From positions 1-34,663 of the forward strand of contig JAEEPD010000059.1 in NCBI GenBank assembly GCA_016284575.1: DNA of 34,663 nt, given 5' to 3'. Below are positions 1 to 7,120 of the stretch, in pieces. The DNA comes from Bacillota bacterium. GTDB taxonomy: Bacteria; Bacillota; Clostridia; Peptostreptococcales; Anaerovoracaceae. Position 1 is the first letter of the stretch; every line of letters starts with the position of its first letter. A model generated the notes under the pieces. The model searched no databases, was not told the DNA's origin, and saw only the letters and a program-made list of their open reading frames with translations. The position numbers were made by a program, and so were the translations under genes.

Positions 1-35
1 AAAAAAGCTTGAAGCCTGTGCAGCTTCAAGCTTTT
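1..35 (-). terminator. Rho-independent terminator after the Ig-like exported protein
   Basis: A perfect 13-bp inverted repeat (AAAAGCTTGAAGC at 3-15, GCTTCAAGCTTTT at 23-35) surrounds a 7-base loop. Read on the minus strand it ends in six T residues running to the window edge. It lies 12 bases beyond the stop codon of the gene at 48-902. The A/T-rich arms would let it also work on the other strand. Confidence 0.88.
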
Positions 36-47
36 CTTATACTTATA

Positions 48-902
48 CTATTTCTTTCCCCTTTCGCGGGCTTCGCGTCTCTTCCTGTTCTTTCTGATGA
101 CGCTTCTGGGGACTCTTCCGCCTGCTTCCTTTATGGACTTGGGACCGTGAACCCTGTAGTTCAGAGCCTTTCTTGCGGCTTCCATTTCCGCCTCGATGCG
201 CTTTTCAGCCTCGGCAACAGCTGCAGCTCTTACAGCATCCTTTTCAGCCTGCTTTTCCTGAGCCTTGGAGAGCTTTTTCTCCTTCTTTTCCTTTGTGGCA
301 TTCAGCTGCCTGTTAGCCTCATCCACGGAAATGCCCTTTTCCTTGGCATACTTGTAGACATCGGTGGTCTCCGCCTTGGCCTGAGACTTGCTCTCCTCTG
401 TTGCTGTGGCCTCCTGAGTGGCCTTTCTGGTCATGCCGAACATTACCACCATGAAGGCAACCATCATGAGCATGCTGATAGTGGAGTCAGTCTTGGTATT
501 TCTGGTCTTGAAGGTTACGGAATAATCCTCAGCCAGAGCATCGCCGTTAGCAGCAAGCACGCCAGCCTTAGCGGTAACGGTATATTCGGTGTTGGAGACG
601 AGTCCGTCATCCAGTATCAGCCACAGCTGGTTGGGATATCTGTCCTGAGCGCAGACGATGGTGTAGCCTATGGTATTGCCTTCGGGATCCGCGATCTGGA
701 ATTTGCCTTTGTTAGCTTCTGCGGAATCGTCATCCATGGCTTCATTGAAGGTGAACTTCACCGCCATGTTGGAGATCTGCTTTCCGGTCTCTCCGTCGCC
801 GGGAATGACATTGGTTATTTCAAGACCTGCGGCAAAAGCAGTCTGGCACATGGCCAGTACCATTATCAGGGCCAGCAGCAGGCTGACAGCTGTCTTTTTC
901 AT
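48..902 (-). CDS. Exported/membrane protein with Ig-like domain and basic coiled-coil tail
   Basis: 284 residues. Residues 1-25 form a signal peptide (two Lys, a hydrophobic core, cleavage near AFA-A). Residues 27-133 look like a bacterial Ig-like domain of the Big_5 type, with phrases such as VIPGDGETG, FNEAMD and a closing YSVTFKTRN. A hydrophobic, Met-rich segment at about 141-158 should be a membrane helix. From 165 to the end the chain is highly charged (Lys, Glu, Ala, Arg), probably a cytoplasmic coiled coil with a very basic end. This would make it a type I membrane protein with an outside adhesion-like domain and an inside charged tail. The ATG has a GGAGG eight bases upstream. It lies 52 bases after tadA on the same strand and ends at a strong terminator, so it is probably the last gene of that operon. 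Its function is unknown; the domain call is from pattern, not a search. Confidence 0.75.
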   Translation of the reverse strand: MKKTAVSLLLALIMVLAMCQTAFAAGLEITNVIPGDGETGKQISNMAVKFTFNEAMDDDSAEANKGKFQIADPEGNTIGYTIVCAQDRYPNQLWLILDDGLVSNTEYTVTAKAGVLAANGDALAEDYSVTFKTRNTKTDSTISMLMMVAFMVVMFGMTRKATQEATATEESKSQAKAETTDVYKYAKEKGISVDEANRQLNATKEKKEKKLSKAQEKQAEKDAVRAAAVAEAEKRIEAEMEAARKALNYRVHGPKSIKEAGGRVPRSVIRKNRKRREARERGKK

Positions 903-954
903 CGTTTATCCTCCGATTATTATATTCGCGGCATTTTCTGCCGTCATAAGCGAT

Positions 955-1470
955 TTATTCGGCGCTTTTGCGCTCTTCCTTCCGCGTACGGCGAAGTTTT
1001 CTGAAGAAATCCTTCAGCACGGCTTCGCATTCGGGCTGAAGCACCCCGCAGATAAGCTCCGGCTGGTGATTGAGTCTCTCATCTGAAGGTATATTCCTGA
1101 GAGAACCGCAGGCTCCTGCCTTAGGATCCATGGTGCCTATGAAAAGCCTCTCTATGCGGGAGAGCACTATGGCTCCGGCGCACATGCTGCAGGGCTCCAG
1201 CGTGACATACATGTCGCAGCCTATGAGCCTCCAGCCGCCCAGCTCCGCAGCGGCCTGTCTTATGGCCTTCATTTCCGCATGGACTGTGGGATCCTTATCT
1301 GTCTCAGTGCTGTTGAAGCCCCGGGCTATTATCCTGCCGTCCTTTACTATAACGGCTCCTACGGGTATCTCACCGAGAGCTGCAGCTTCTTTTGCCAGCT
1401 TAAGGGCCTCAGCCATATAAAATTCCGGGCTGCCCTCCTCTATAGGGGTGGGAACTGCAAGCTCAGGCAT
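955..1470 (-). CDS. tadA: tRNA-specific adenosine deaminase TadA
   Basis: 171 residues, the usual length. TadA converts A34 of tRNA-Arg(ACG) to inosine in the cytoplasm. The zinc site of the cytidine-deaminase fold is complete: H64-A-E66, with E66 as proton shuttle, and PCSMC with C94 and C97. The PVGAV stretch and the C-terminal basic tail are also typical. A longer reading frame opens at 1512, but the ATG at 1470 has GGAGG five bases upstream, and the extra 14 residues do not resemble family members, so 1470 is chosen. It is the first gene of a leftward operon with the Ig-like protein and is read from the promoter at 1515-1543. A tRNA-Arg gene with a different anticodon (CCU) is transcribed divergently; the pairing is probably coincidental. 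Confidence 0.95.
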   Translation of the reverse strand: MPELAVPTPIEEGSPEFYMAEALKLAKEAAALGEIPVGAVIVKDGRIIARGFNSTETDKDPTVHAEMKAIRQAAAELGGWRLIGCDMYVTLEPCSMCAGAIVLSRIERLFIGTMDPKAGACGSLRNIPSDERLNHQPELICGVLQPECEAVLKDFFRKLRRTRKEERKSAE

Positions 1471-1514
1471 CTTTTCCTCCGCAGCACAAAACCCTGTGCG
1501 CAAACGTACCACTT

Positions 1515-1543
1515 ATATTAACACAACAACTTTAATCTTGCAA
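1515..1543 (-). promoter_or_regulatory. Sigma-A promoter for the tadA operon
   Basis: On the minus strand, TTGCAA (1538-1543), a 17-base spacer, then TAATAT (1515-1520). The -35 hexamer is the same six bases used by the opposite tRNA promoter, because TTGCAA is its own reverse complement. Transcription would start near 1508, leaving a leader of about 40 bases before the TadA start. Confidence 0.65.
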
Positions 1544-1554
1544 TTACAAGATTA
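1533..1554. promoter_or_regulatory. Dyad centred on the shared -35 region
   Basis: TAATCTTG (1533-1540) and CAAGATTA (1547-1554) are 8-bp inverted arms separated by six bases. The dyad covers the common -35 element of the two divergent promoters, so a protein bound here could affect both. This is an inference from position; no regulator is identified. Confidence 0.45.
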
Positions 1555-1566
1555 TTAGTTTATAAT
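1538..1566 (+). promoter_or_regulatory. Sigma-A promoter for tRNA-Arg
   Basis: TTGCAA (1538-1543), exactly 17 bases, then the perfect -10 TATAAT (1561-1566). The start of transcription should be near 1573, about 36 bases before the mature tRNA 5' end, which leaves a short precursor leader for RNase P. Confidence 0.8.
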
Positions 1567-1608
1567 AATTCCGCTAAAAGATTCGGGTGCCCAAAGCCCC
1601 GCATACAT

Positions 1609-1683
1609 GCCCTCATAGTTAAACGGATATAACGGAGGTTTCCTAAACCTTTGTTGGTGGTTCGATTCCGCCTGGGGGTGCCA
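1609..1683 (+). tRNA. tRNA-Arg (anticodon CCU)
   Basis: A full cloverleaf folds. The acceptor is GCCCTCA (1609-1615) with TGGGGGT (1673-1679), including two G-U pairs. The D stem is GTTA/TAAC. The anticodon stem is GAGGT/ACCTT with loop TTCCTAA, giving anticodon CCT at 1642-1644, which reads AGG. The T stem is GGTGG/CCGCC with loop TTCGATT, followed by discriminator G at 1680 and an encoded CCA at 1681-1683. AGG is a commonly used Arg codon in the neighbouring genes, which fits. No attachment-site duplication or integrase is seen next to it. Confidence 0.95.
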
Positions 1684-1688
1684 GAAAA

Positions 1689-1715
1689 ACCGGGTCCTTA
1701 AAGGATCCGGTTTTT
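1689..1715. terminator. Bidirectional terminator between tRNA-Arg and the DUF4405-like gene
   Basis: ACCGGGTCCT (1689-1698), a TAA loop and AGGATCCGGT (1702-1711) form a 10-bp stem with one G-U pair. It is followed by TTTT on the plus strand and preceded by AAAA, so it has a U-tract in both directions. It can end both the rightward tRNA transcript and the leftward flavodoxin operon. Confidence 0.88.
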
Positions 1716-1765
1716 GTATGCTTTATTTACATGATGATATCGTTTTCCTGAAGCGGGAAATCGCA

Positions 1766-2434
1766 CTAAGCCTTCCGTCCGGCACTCATGCATATCCGCG
1801 CCGCCAGGGTGCCTGCAAACGCCCAGAATGACAGCATCAGCAGGTTTTCAAGAAGCACCAGCCATCCGGCTTTGTCATAGTCCAGAAAGGCAAAGGGCAC
1901 TCGGAAGAACAGATAATCCTGGATCCCGCTTTTGAGAAAAAGCCACAGGCCGATGCCGCCCATACAGGTGAAAATGCAGGTAAGCACTGCTTTGGTTTTA
2001 TCCTTCAGGCTCAGGCCGGAGGCAATCGCAGGGATGTGCAGCCCCAGATGGAGCCCCATCAGCACAAAGGACCAGTGGGACATGGAAAGATGCATCCTGC
2101 GCACAAAGGAGACCGGCGCCATGCCGTAAAGAAAGGGCACAGCATAGCCGCTCATGGACATGCCGCAAAAGGCGGTGAGAGCGAAGCTGAAAAGAAGCAG
2201 AAGGTTCAGAATGGCCGTGATGCTGCGGTACGGATTGTATTTTCCCCTGAACAGGGCTCCGTACCACCTACGGTTCAGCAGCTGGTGGATGATGACAAGG
2301 GCCGTCATGGCCATGCCTATCCATTCATGCAGCTCGTCGCCTGTGACCTGATAAGCCATAAGAAGCAGCAAAAGGGCCGTCATGGCCGCGTCCACGAGCC
2401 TTTTTATTGTGATGTTCGTTTTAGCCTTGGACAT
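1766..2434 (-). CDS. DUF4405-like six-helix membrane protein (possible haem protein)
   Basis: 222 residues with about six hydrophobic segments, near 12-30, 38-52, 72-92, 117-138, 150-167 and 190-212. Histidines sit in or next to helices at H36, H50, H115, H120, H129 and H133, a layout like cytochrome b561/DUF4405 proteins in which paired His residues hold haem. I infer an electron-transfer or quinol-linked role in the cytoplasmic membrane, but haem binding is not proven. It follows the lipoprotein flavodoxin by 21 bases and is the last gene of a three-gene cassette, so it may carry electrons to or from that exported flavodoxin. The ATG has GGAG-type sequences upstream. The transcript ends at the hairpin 1689-1715. 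Confidence 0.75.
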   Translation of the reverse strand: MSKAKTNITIKRLVDAAMTALLLLLMAYQVTGDELHEWIGMAMTALVIIHQLLNRRWYGALFRGKYNPYRSITAILNLLLLFSFALTAFCGMSMSGYAVPFLYGMAPVSFVRRMHLSMSHWSFVLMGLHLGLHIPAIASGLSLKDKTKAVLTCIFTCMGGIGLWLFLKSGIQDYLFFRVPFAFLDYDKAGWLVLLENLLMLSFWAFAGTLAARICMSAGRKA

Positions 2435-2455
2435 GACTCCGTCCCTCCGCGGTCA

Positions 2456-3157
2456 TTAATTCAACCCTTCGATCCAGGACTGCAGCTCTGATTCCGATAC
2501 GCTGCCGCCAAAGCGCTTTCCATCCAGCCAGGTCCCGCTTCCCGCAAGGGCCTCCATATTGGAGCCGCTGCGGCCGATGCCGCTGCTGGAGGAGGTGCAG
2601 AAGGGAATGACCCTGATGCCTTCAAAGCTGTATTTTTCTGCGAAGGTATCGAGGATCCGGGGCTCCTCGCCCCACCAGATGGGAAAGCCAAGATAGATGG
2701 TCTTATAGTCCTCAAGGGATATGTCCCCGCCTCCGATCTCAGGGCGCACGCTTTTATCGTTCTGCTCTTTTGTGGAGCGGCTGTTTCGGTCATTCCAGTT
2801 CAGATCGGCGTCCGAGTAGGGCTCCGCAGGGACGATCTCATAAAGCTCTCCGCCGGTGATCGAAGCGATCTTTTCGGCAACGCCCTTTGTGGTCCCGGTG
2901 GCGGAGAAATATGCCACCAGAACATCCGAAGCGGCGGCTCTATCGCCGCCCGCCGGCTTCGATTCGCCAGCTGCGGGCTGGGATGGCCCTGCCGGAGCAG
3001 AGCTCCCTTCCGAAGCTGCTTTACCGGGTCCTGCTGTTTCCTTCTGCTCCTCTGCTGAGGCCTGGGGACCCTTTGCCTCTGACTGGGGTTCGCTTCCGCA
3101 GGCCGCAAGGGCAGCAAGAAGAAGGACTGCCATTATTATTGATATGGTTTTTTTCAT
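2456..3157 (-). CDS. Exported flavodoxin lipoprotein
   Basis: 233 residues. Residues 1-20 are a lipoprotein signal ending in the lipobox LAAC, with C20 as the lipidation site. Residues 21-78 are a flexible Pro/Ala/Ser/Glu/Gly linker. The rest is a flavodoxin: first strand and FMN phosphate loop SATGTTKG (85-92), then the GFPIWWGEEPRI segment that packs on the isoalloxazine ring and the FCTSSSSGIG segment. A flavodoxin anchored outside the membrane is unusual, since most flavodoxins are cytoplasmic. It is a close relative of the cytoplasmic flavodoxin encoded just upstream, from which it may have arisen by duplication and gain of a signal sequence. The ATG has GGAGC upstream. It is a middle gene of the cassette, read from the promoter at 3829-3857. 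Confidence 0.9.
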   Translation of the reverse strand: MKKTISIIMAVLLLAALAACGSEPQSEAKGPQASAEEQKETAGPGKAASEGSSAPAGPSQPAAGESKPAGGDRAAASDVLVAYFSATGTTKGVAEKIASITGGELYEIVPAEPYSDADLNWNDRNSRSTKEQNDKSVRPEIGGGDISLEDYKTIYLGFPIWWGEEPRILDTFAEKYSFEGIRVIPFCTSSSSGIGRSGSNMEALAGSGTWLDGKRFGGSVSESELQSWIEGLN

Positions 3158-3220
3158 GGATCTGCTCCAAGCCTCCCATTTGTTCAGTCTGCTGCGTACT
3201 TCAGCATTTCTGTGTCCGCT

Positions 3221-3700
3221 TTACAGCACCTTTGCCAGCCAGCTGCGGATCTCCTCTGCATCCGGACGGTTGATCAGTCTGCCCTTTTCCCACTTCACAT
3301 CGGCGCTAACATCCTTGTGAAGCTCGGTGTCGCTTCTGCCCACTCCGCTTCCGCCGGAGGTGCAGAAGGGAACGATCTTCTTTCCGGAGAAATCATAGCT
3401 TTCCAGGAAGGTGTCGATGATCCTGGGAGCCACGCCCCACCAGATGGGGAAGCCCACGAACACAGTATCGTAAGCGGCCATATCCAGGGCGCTGTCTGCG
3501 ATCTCTGGCCTTGCGGAAGGGTCGTTCATTTCCACGCTGCTGCGGCTCTTTCTGTTTCTCCAGTCCAGGTCCGCGGAGGTGTAAATTTCCTTGGGTAAGA
3601 TCTCGTAAAAGTCTGCTCCTGCAGCCCTGGCGATCTCTTCGCCGACTCTTTTTGTGACACCACTGGCAGAAAATACTGCAACTAATACCTTATTTGACAT
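3221..3700 (-). CDS. Cytoplasmic flavodoxin
   Basis: 159 residues, the usual size for a short-chain flavodoxin. Visible features are the first strand VLVAVFSASG with the FMN phosphate loop SASGVTKR, the GFPIWWGVAPRIIDTF segment and FCTSGGSGVGRS near the C-terminus. It lacks a signal peptide and so should act in the cytoplasm as a one- or two-electron carrier. The frame stays open to 3778, but the ATG at 3700 has AGGAG nine bases upstream and matches the family start, so the extra residues are left out. It is the first gene of the cassette; the next gene encodes a membrane-anchored version of the same fold. A leader of about 120 bases separates it from the predicted transcription start. Confidence 0.93.
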   Translation of the reverse strand: MSNKVLVAVFSASGVTKRVGEEIARAAGADFYEILPKEIYTSADLDWRNRKSRSSVEMNDPSARPEIADSALDMAAYDTVFVGFPIWWGVAPRIIDTFLESYDFSGKKIVPFCTSGGSGVGRSDTELHKDVSADVKWEKGRLINRPDAEEIRSWLAKVL

Positions 3701-3807
3701 TTTATTTTCTCCTTTCATTCTGATGATTTTTATTGATTTCTTCCCTTTTGAGTGAGAGCTGCTCCACCGTGATGACATTCACTCTTCAAGGCTTTGCGGC
3801 TCGGCCC

Positions 3808-3820
3808 TGACATCGTGTCA
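3808..3820. promoter_or_regulatory. Operator-like dyad O1 at the start of transcription
   Basis: TGACATCGTGTCA, with arms TGACA/TGTCA around three bases, lies just downstream of the predicted +1. It shares the TGACA-N3-TGTCA pattern with O2, centred 36 bp away. Its position would let a bound repressor block initiation. The regulator is not encoded nearby. Confidence 0.65.
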
Positions 3821-3828
3821 ACATGTTG

Positions 3829-3857
3829 ATTATACGCCGGCGCTGACACTGTGTCAA
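3829..3857 (-). promoter_or_regulatory. Consensus sigma-A promoter of the flavodoxin cassette
   Basis: On the minus strand, TTGACA (3852-3857), 17 bases, TATAAT (3829-3834): a complete consensus match. A promoter this strong normally needs repression, and two operator-like dyads flank it. The predicted start is near 3822. Confidence 0.88.
3844..3856. promoter_or_regulatory. Operator-like dyad O2 over the -35 element
   Basis: TGACACTGTGTCA is a perfect palindrome around its central base (arms TGACAC/GTGTCA). It covers the -35 hexamer of the flavodoxin promoter. The layout resembles repressor sites of TetR-like regulators; the family assignment is inference. Confidence 0.7.
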
Positions 3858-3926
3858 GGCGTTTTATTATTTTTTAACACGGCCTGACCCGCCTTGTCTG
3901 AACCAGAGCCTGCTTCATTCAAACTG

Positions 3927-3954
3927 AAAAAGCTGCAGTCAGTTGCAGCTTTTT
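3927..3954. terminator. Bidirectional terminator after the SDR gene
   Basis: AAAAAGCTGCA (3927-3937) and TGCAGCTTTTT (3944-3954) pair perfectly around a six-base loop, with A and T runs at both ends. On the minus strand it lies just after the stop of the SDR gene and about 70 bases before the flavodoxin promoter, so it insulates the two units. Confidence 0.88.
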
Positions 3955-3987
3955 TCAGTCCGATTTCAGTTATTCCTGAGCCTCAGA

Positions 3988-4659
3988 TCATATCACAAAG
4001 CCGCCGTTTACCCCCAGGTCCTGGCCGGTTATAAACGAGGCCTTGTCGCCGGCGAGGAAGACCACCGCGTTTGCCACGTCCTCCGGCTCGCCTATGCGTC
4101 CAAGAGGCGTCTCCTCTATCAGCGCAGCCTTTTCCTCCTCCGTGTATTCGTCCATCATGCGGGTATTGATGCAGCCGGGGCTGATGCAGTTGACCCGTAT
4201 GCCGCTGGGGCCCAGCTCCTTGGCCAGCGCCTTGGTAAAGGCTATGAGCCCGCCCTTGCTGGCTGAATAGACGCTCTCAAAGGAAGCCCCCACCTGTCCC
4301 CAGATCGAAGCGATGTTTATTATGCAGCCGGATTTGCGGCTTACCATGCCGGGGACGAAGGCCCTGGTTATAAGAAAGGCTCCCCTGAGATTGGTGTCCA
4401 TGACCCTGTTCCAGTCCGAAACGCTCATGTCCTGAAGCAGGCCTGAGCCCTCCATTCCCGCGTTGTTTACCACCAGGTCAGGGACTCCGTACATGCCAAG
4501 TATCATGTCCGCATGGGACCTGACCGCATCCGGATCAAGAAGATCCAGTTCAGTCCGGCCCTTAGGACCCACGACCCTGTAGCCCTCAGCCTCCAGTGCC
4601 TGAGCCACTGCCAGGCCTATGCCGCGTCCGCGGCCTGTCACAAATGCAAGCTTTGCCAT
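3988..4659 (-). CDS. Short-chain dehydrogenase/reductase (FabG-like)
   Basis: 223 residues, slightly shorter than the usual 245. It has the classical SDR signature: dinucleotide-binding TGRGRGIG (8-15), NNAG (65-68), N90, catalytic S118, and Y131 with K135 in YSASK, then the PG turn and a closing GQDLGVNGG. It should oxidise or reduce an alcohol/ketone with NAD(P)H in the cytoplasm; the substrate cannot be read from sequence. The gap between the second strand and NNAG is shorter than usual, and residues such as GRTELDLLD follow directly after strand 2, which explains the small size. The ATG has GGAGG nine bases upstream. It follows the large unknown gene by 67 bases and ends at a strong terminator, so the two may be co-transcribed. 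Confidence 0.9.
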   Translation of the reverse strand: MAKLAFVTGRGRGIGLAVAQALEAEGYRVVGPKGRTELDLLDPDAVRSHADMILGMYGVPDLVVNNAGMEGSGLLQDMSVSDWNRVMDTNLRGAFLITRAFVPGMVSRKSGCIINIASIWGQVGASFESVYSASKGGLIAFTKALAKELGPSGIRVNCISPGCINTRMMDEYTEEEKAALIEETPLGRIGEPEDVANAVVFLAGDKASFITGQDLGVNGGFVI

Positions 4660-4726
4660 CCTTTATTCCTCCGCAATAGTTTTACGCATGTGTCATATAT
4701 TCACAAAAGAAGCCCGGCGCCCTGCC

Positions 4727-6880
4727 TTAGGGCTCCTCAGGCTCCGGGACGTCGCCGTCCTTAAGGGATACCGGTATGGTGGCCTCACAGGCCCAGTCTC
4801 TCTCGTAGGCCTCCTTTGTACCCCTCTTAAGCCAGTAATCCTTCCAGTATTCGCCCCAGCGCCTGCTGGCTTCCTCGATGTTTTCCTCCGTGAATTCGCC
4901 GTTATGGGTAACGACCCTCATATCGTCTCCGCCGGCTATGAAGGCCACCTCCCCGCAGCTTGCCGAGATCAGATACTTTGCCCCGGCGAAAAGGCTCTCG
5001 TCAAAGCGGGGCTTCAGGGGCTTTCTGTGGGGATATTCCTTCATCAGATCTTTTGCATGGACAGGATCGTTGAAGGCCAGAGCGAAGCCGTCCAGAGGGA
5101 AGGGCTGTATTTCGTCGTTATGGAGCTTTATGTCCCAGTCAGCATCCTCGAGCTCATCCAGGAAAATCCCGAAGATATTGCCGTAAAACCGCACAGCTGC
5201 GGTGCTGGAATGGGGAGCCTTTTCAGCCTTTGAATCGTCGTAGAGCTGCACGCCGCCAAACTCCAGCTGCAGCATGTCATCGTCCAGATACCACCACTGC
5301 CAGGCGCCGATATCGGATATGGCATCGGCCAGGATATTCAGGCTTTCCTGGCTGAATTCGGGCCTCTTTCTGACCCCGCCGATGGACTCAAAGCTGGTGG
5401 CTCCGGAAAGAAGCTCCTCCACGCCGGCCTTGATGTCATCGTCAGGCTCCGCGTCCTTTAAGGATTCGAGAAGCGGGCAAAGCTCCGGCAGGAGTTCAGA
5501 AAGGGGCTTCTTCTCCAGGCTCACCCAGTGCCTGAGCACGTTAAGGGCACCGAATCTTGTACGGACAGGCTCAGCCTTAAGCGCCGTCTCCACCAGGTCC
5601 ATCCCCTCAAGGGGATAGCGCCTCAGCTCCTGCAGTATAAACTCAAGAGCGCTCTCCCTCCAGTACTCCTCCCCAAGGCCCAGAGCCGTCCCGGGGCCGG
5701 GATGTATGGAATCCGGGGGCAGCTGCTGCCTGTAGAGCTCTATCGCCTCCCTACGGAAGGCCTCATCGTCCATAATATAGCGCACCAGATGCCTGTGCTC
5801 CTTTATGCTGCTCTTAAGAAGCTCCATCACATAGGGCTTCACATCCACGCCGGTGCCCTCCGCCATGTCCACAGCCTCGCCCTGCTTGAGGGCGTCGAGT
5901 ATCATACAGCGGCATCGGTAGGTAGTCAGCAGCTTTTTGCTCTTAAGAGCAGGCCAGCTTCGGCCCTCCCCAGCTTCTTTGTAATGCAGATAAATATCGT
6001 AGATTACCCTGTAATCCTCCAGCTCCAGGGGCTGCTTCTCCGCCGCATCCAGAAAGGTCTCTATTATCTGGTCTCCGTTTTCCATGGAAGAGATCCCGGG
6101 GACCGGGCCTTCATCCAGAAGAGCCCTGAGAAGCCTTCCTATGCCTGCCAGCTGCTCGTACGAAGGTCTGTTCTTAAGCACAAACTCCGCATCGGACTTG
6201 TTCCAGCAGGTCAGAGCCAGGTAGCTGTCCATCACATCGCCGGTCACAGCCTCGGTGAGCAGCCACTTCTTGATGCTGGAGGCAGAAGGCTTCAGCGCCT
6301 CCACGGCATGTATCCTGCCCCAGCCCTTAAGCTTTTTCGCCAGGCTGAAGATCTCCTCATTGCCATTTTTCCACCGGCTGATGACCCGGATGGCGAAGAG
6401 AGCGAACTCGTCGCTCAGGGCAACGGTCCTGATATCGTTTTTGAGAGCTTCGCTGCCTTCGTTATCGAAAAGCTCCAGCAAGGCCAGAGCCAGCTTTACG
6501 CATTCCCTGTTGTCGGAATTTCTGAGCATCCCAGACGCGAAATCGAAGATGCTGGCCGGTTTCAGCTCGTTCTTGTGAGTTCTTATATAGTCCTGCAGGG
6601 GCTCGACTGCAAAAATGGCCTGCTTTTCTTTCGTAAGCTCAGCAAGCAGGGCTTCGGCTCCACCGAAGTCCCTCTCATTAGCGGCTGCCACAGCCTTTTC
6701 TATCAGAGCCTTTTCAGCCTCATCAAGCTCCTGGGGGCCCATGTGATACAGCGCGATGCCGTCCATGGCGCCTGCCGCAAAGCTCAGCGCATCTGCATCA
6801 CCATCCGGGGCCGGCAGAGAAAAATCCTCCGGGAGACAGCCGCCTGCGGCAGCCTGGCTTATGTATTCCAACAATGACAT
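4727..6880 (-). CDS. Large helical-repeat protein of unknown function
   Basis: 717 residues from the ATG at 6880, which has GGAAGGA upstream. A TTG start 14 codons earlier (6922) is possible but has no ribosome binding site and would lie almost at the predicted transcription start. No signal peptide or membrane helix is visible. Residues up to about 530 are rich in Leu/Ala/Glu amphipathic helices, suggesting HEAT/ARM-like repeats. The last 180 residues look like a separate alpha/beta domain with aromatic-rich phrases such as AWQWWYLDDDM and FYGNIFGIFLDELEDADWD. I do not recognise the family. No catalytic motif stands out, so a scaffold or substrate-recognition role is possible. It is followed by an SDR gene on the same strand. 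Confidence 0.8.
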   Translation of the reverse strand: MSLLEYISQAAAGGCLPEDFSLPAPDGDADALSFAAGAMDGIALYHMGPQELDEAEKALIEKAVAAANERDFGGAEALLAELTKEKQAIFAVEPLQDYIRTHKNELKPASIFDFASGMLRNSDNRECVKLALALLELFDNEGSEALKNDIRTVALSDEFALFAIRVISRWKNGNEEIFSLAKKLKGWGRIHAVEALKPSASSIKKWLLTEAVTGDVMDSYLALTCWNKSDAEFVLKNRPSYEQLAGIGRLLRALLDEGPVPGISSMENGDQIIETFLDAAEKQPLELEDYRVIYDIYLHYKEAGEGRSWPALKSKKLLTTYRCRCMILDALKQGEAVDMAEGTGVDVKPYVMELLKSSIKEHRHLVRYIMDDEAFRREAIELYRQQLPPDSIHPGPGTALGLGEEYWRESALEFILQELRRYPLEGMDLVETALKAEPVRTRFGALNVLRHWVSLEKKPLSELLPELCPLLESLKDAEPDDDIKAGVEELLSGATSFESIGGVRKRPEFSQESLNILADAISDIGAWQWWYLDDDMLQLEFGGVQLYDDSKAEKAPHSSTAAVRFYGNIFGIFLDELEDADWDIKLHNDEIQPFPLDGFALAFNDPVHAKDLMKEYPHRKPLKPRFDESLFAGAKYLISASCGEVAFIAGGDDMRVVTHNGEFTEENIEEASRRWGEYWKDYWLKRGTKEAYERDWACEATIPVSLKDGDVPEPEEP

Positions 6881-6939
6881 AGGGCGTATTCCTTCCGCCT
6901 GCCCTTTCGCAGGCTCTTTCAAATCATATATTATGCTTT

Positions 6940-6968
6940 ATATTACACGTTTCAGAGCGCCTCTTCAA
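6940..6968 (-). promoter_or_regulatory. Candidate promoter for the helical-repeat protein gene
   Basis: On the minus strand, TTGAAG (6963-6968), 17 bases, TAATAT (6940-6945), with four of six matches in each hexamer. It would start near 6933, leaving a leader of about 50 bases before the ATG at 6880. Confidence 0.4.
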
Positions 6969-7120
6969 GCCCGAAGGCCTCTCCGGGGCGATTGACTCTT
7001 GCGCCCGGGACCTGCACAGGATATTATAAAGAGTAAGGCTTTGACAAGAGCCGGTCCGGACAGTAAAGAAAACCGCCGGATCCGGACACGAAGGTGCAGG
7101 CACACCAAAGGAGAAGCGCA

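Noticed and set aside
1609..1683. tRNA-Arg as an integration site of a mobile element
   Set aside because: No integrase, no repeated tRNA 3' end and no change in gene content next to it were found.
5528..6877. Long open frame on the plus strand opposite the helical-repeat gene (about 449 codons)
   Set aside because: It is antisense to a gene with better codon use, has no ribosome binding site, and its translation is rich in His/Gln/Arg with no domain pattern. Long antisense frames are common in GC-rich genes with this codon bias.
6881..6922. TTG start at 6922 for the helical-repeat protein
   Set aside because: No ribosome binding site, and it lies about 11 bases from the predicted transcription start; the ATG at 6880 with GGAAGGA is better.
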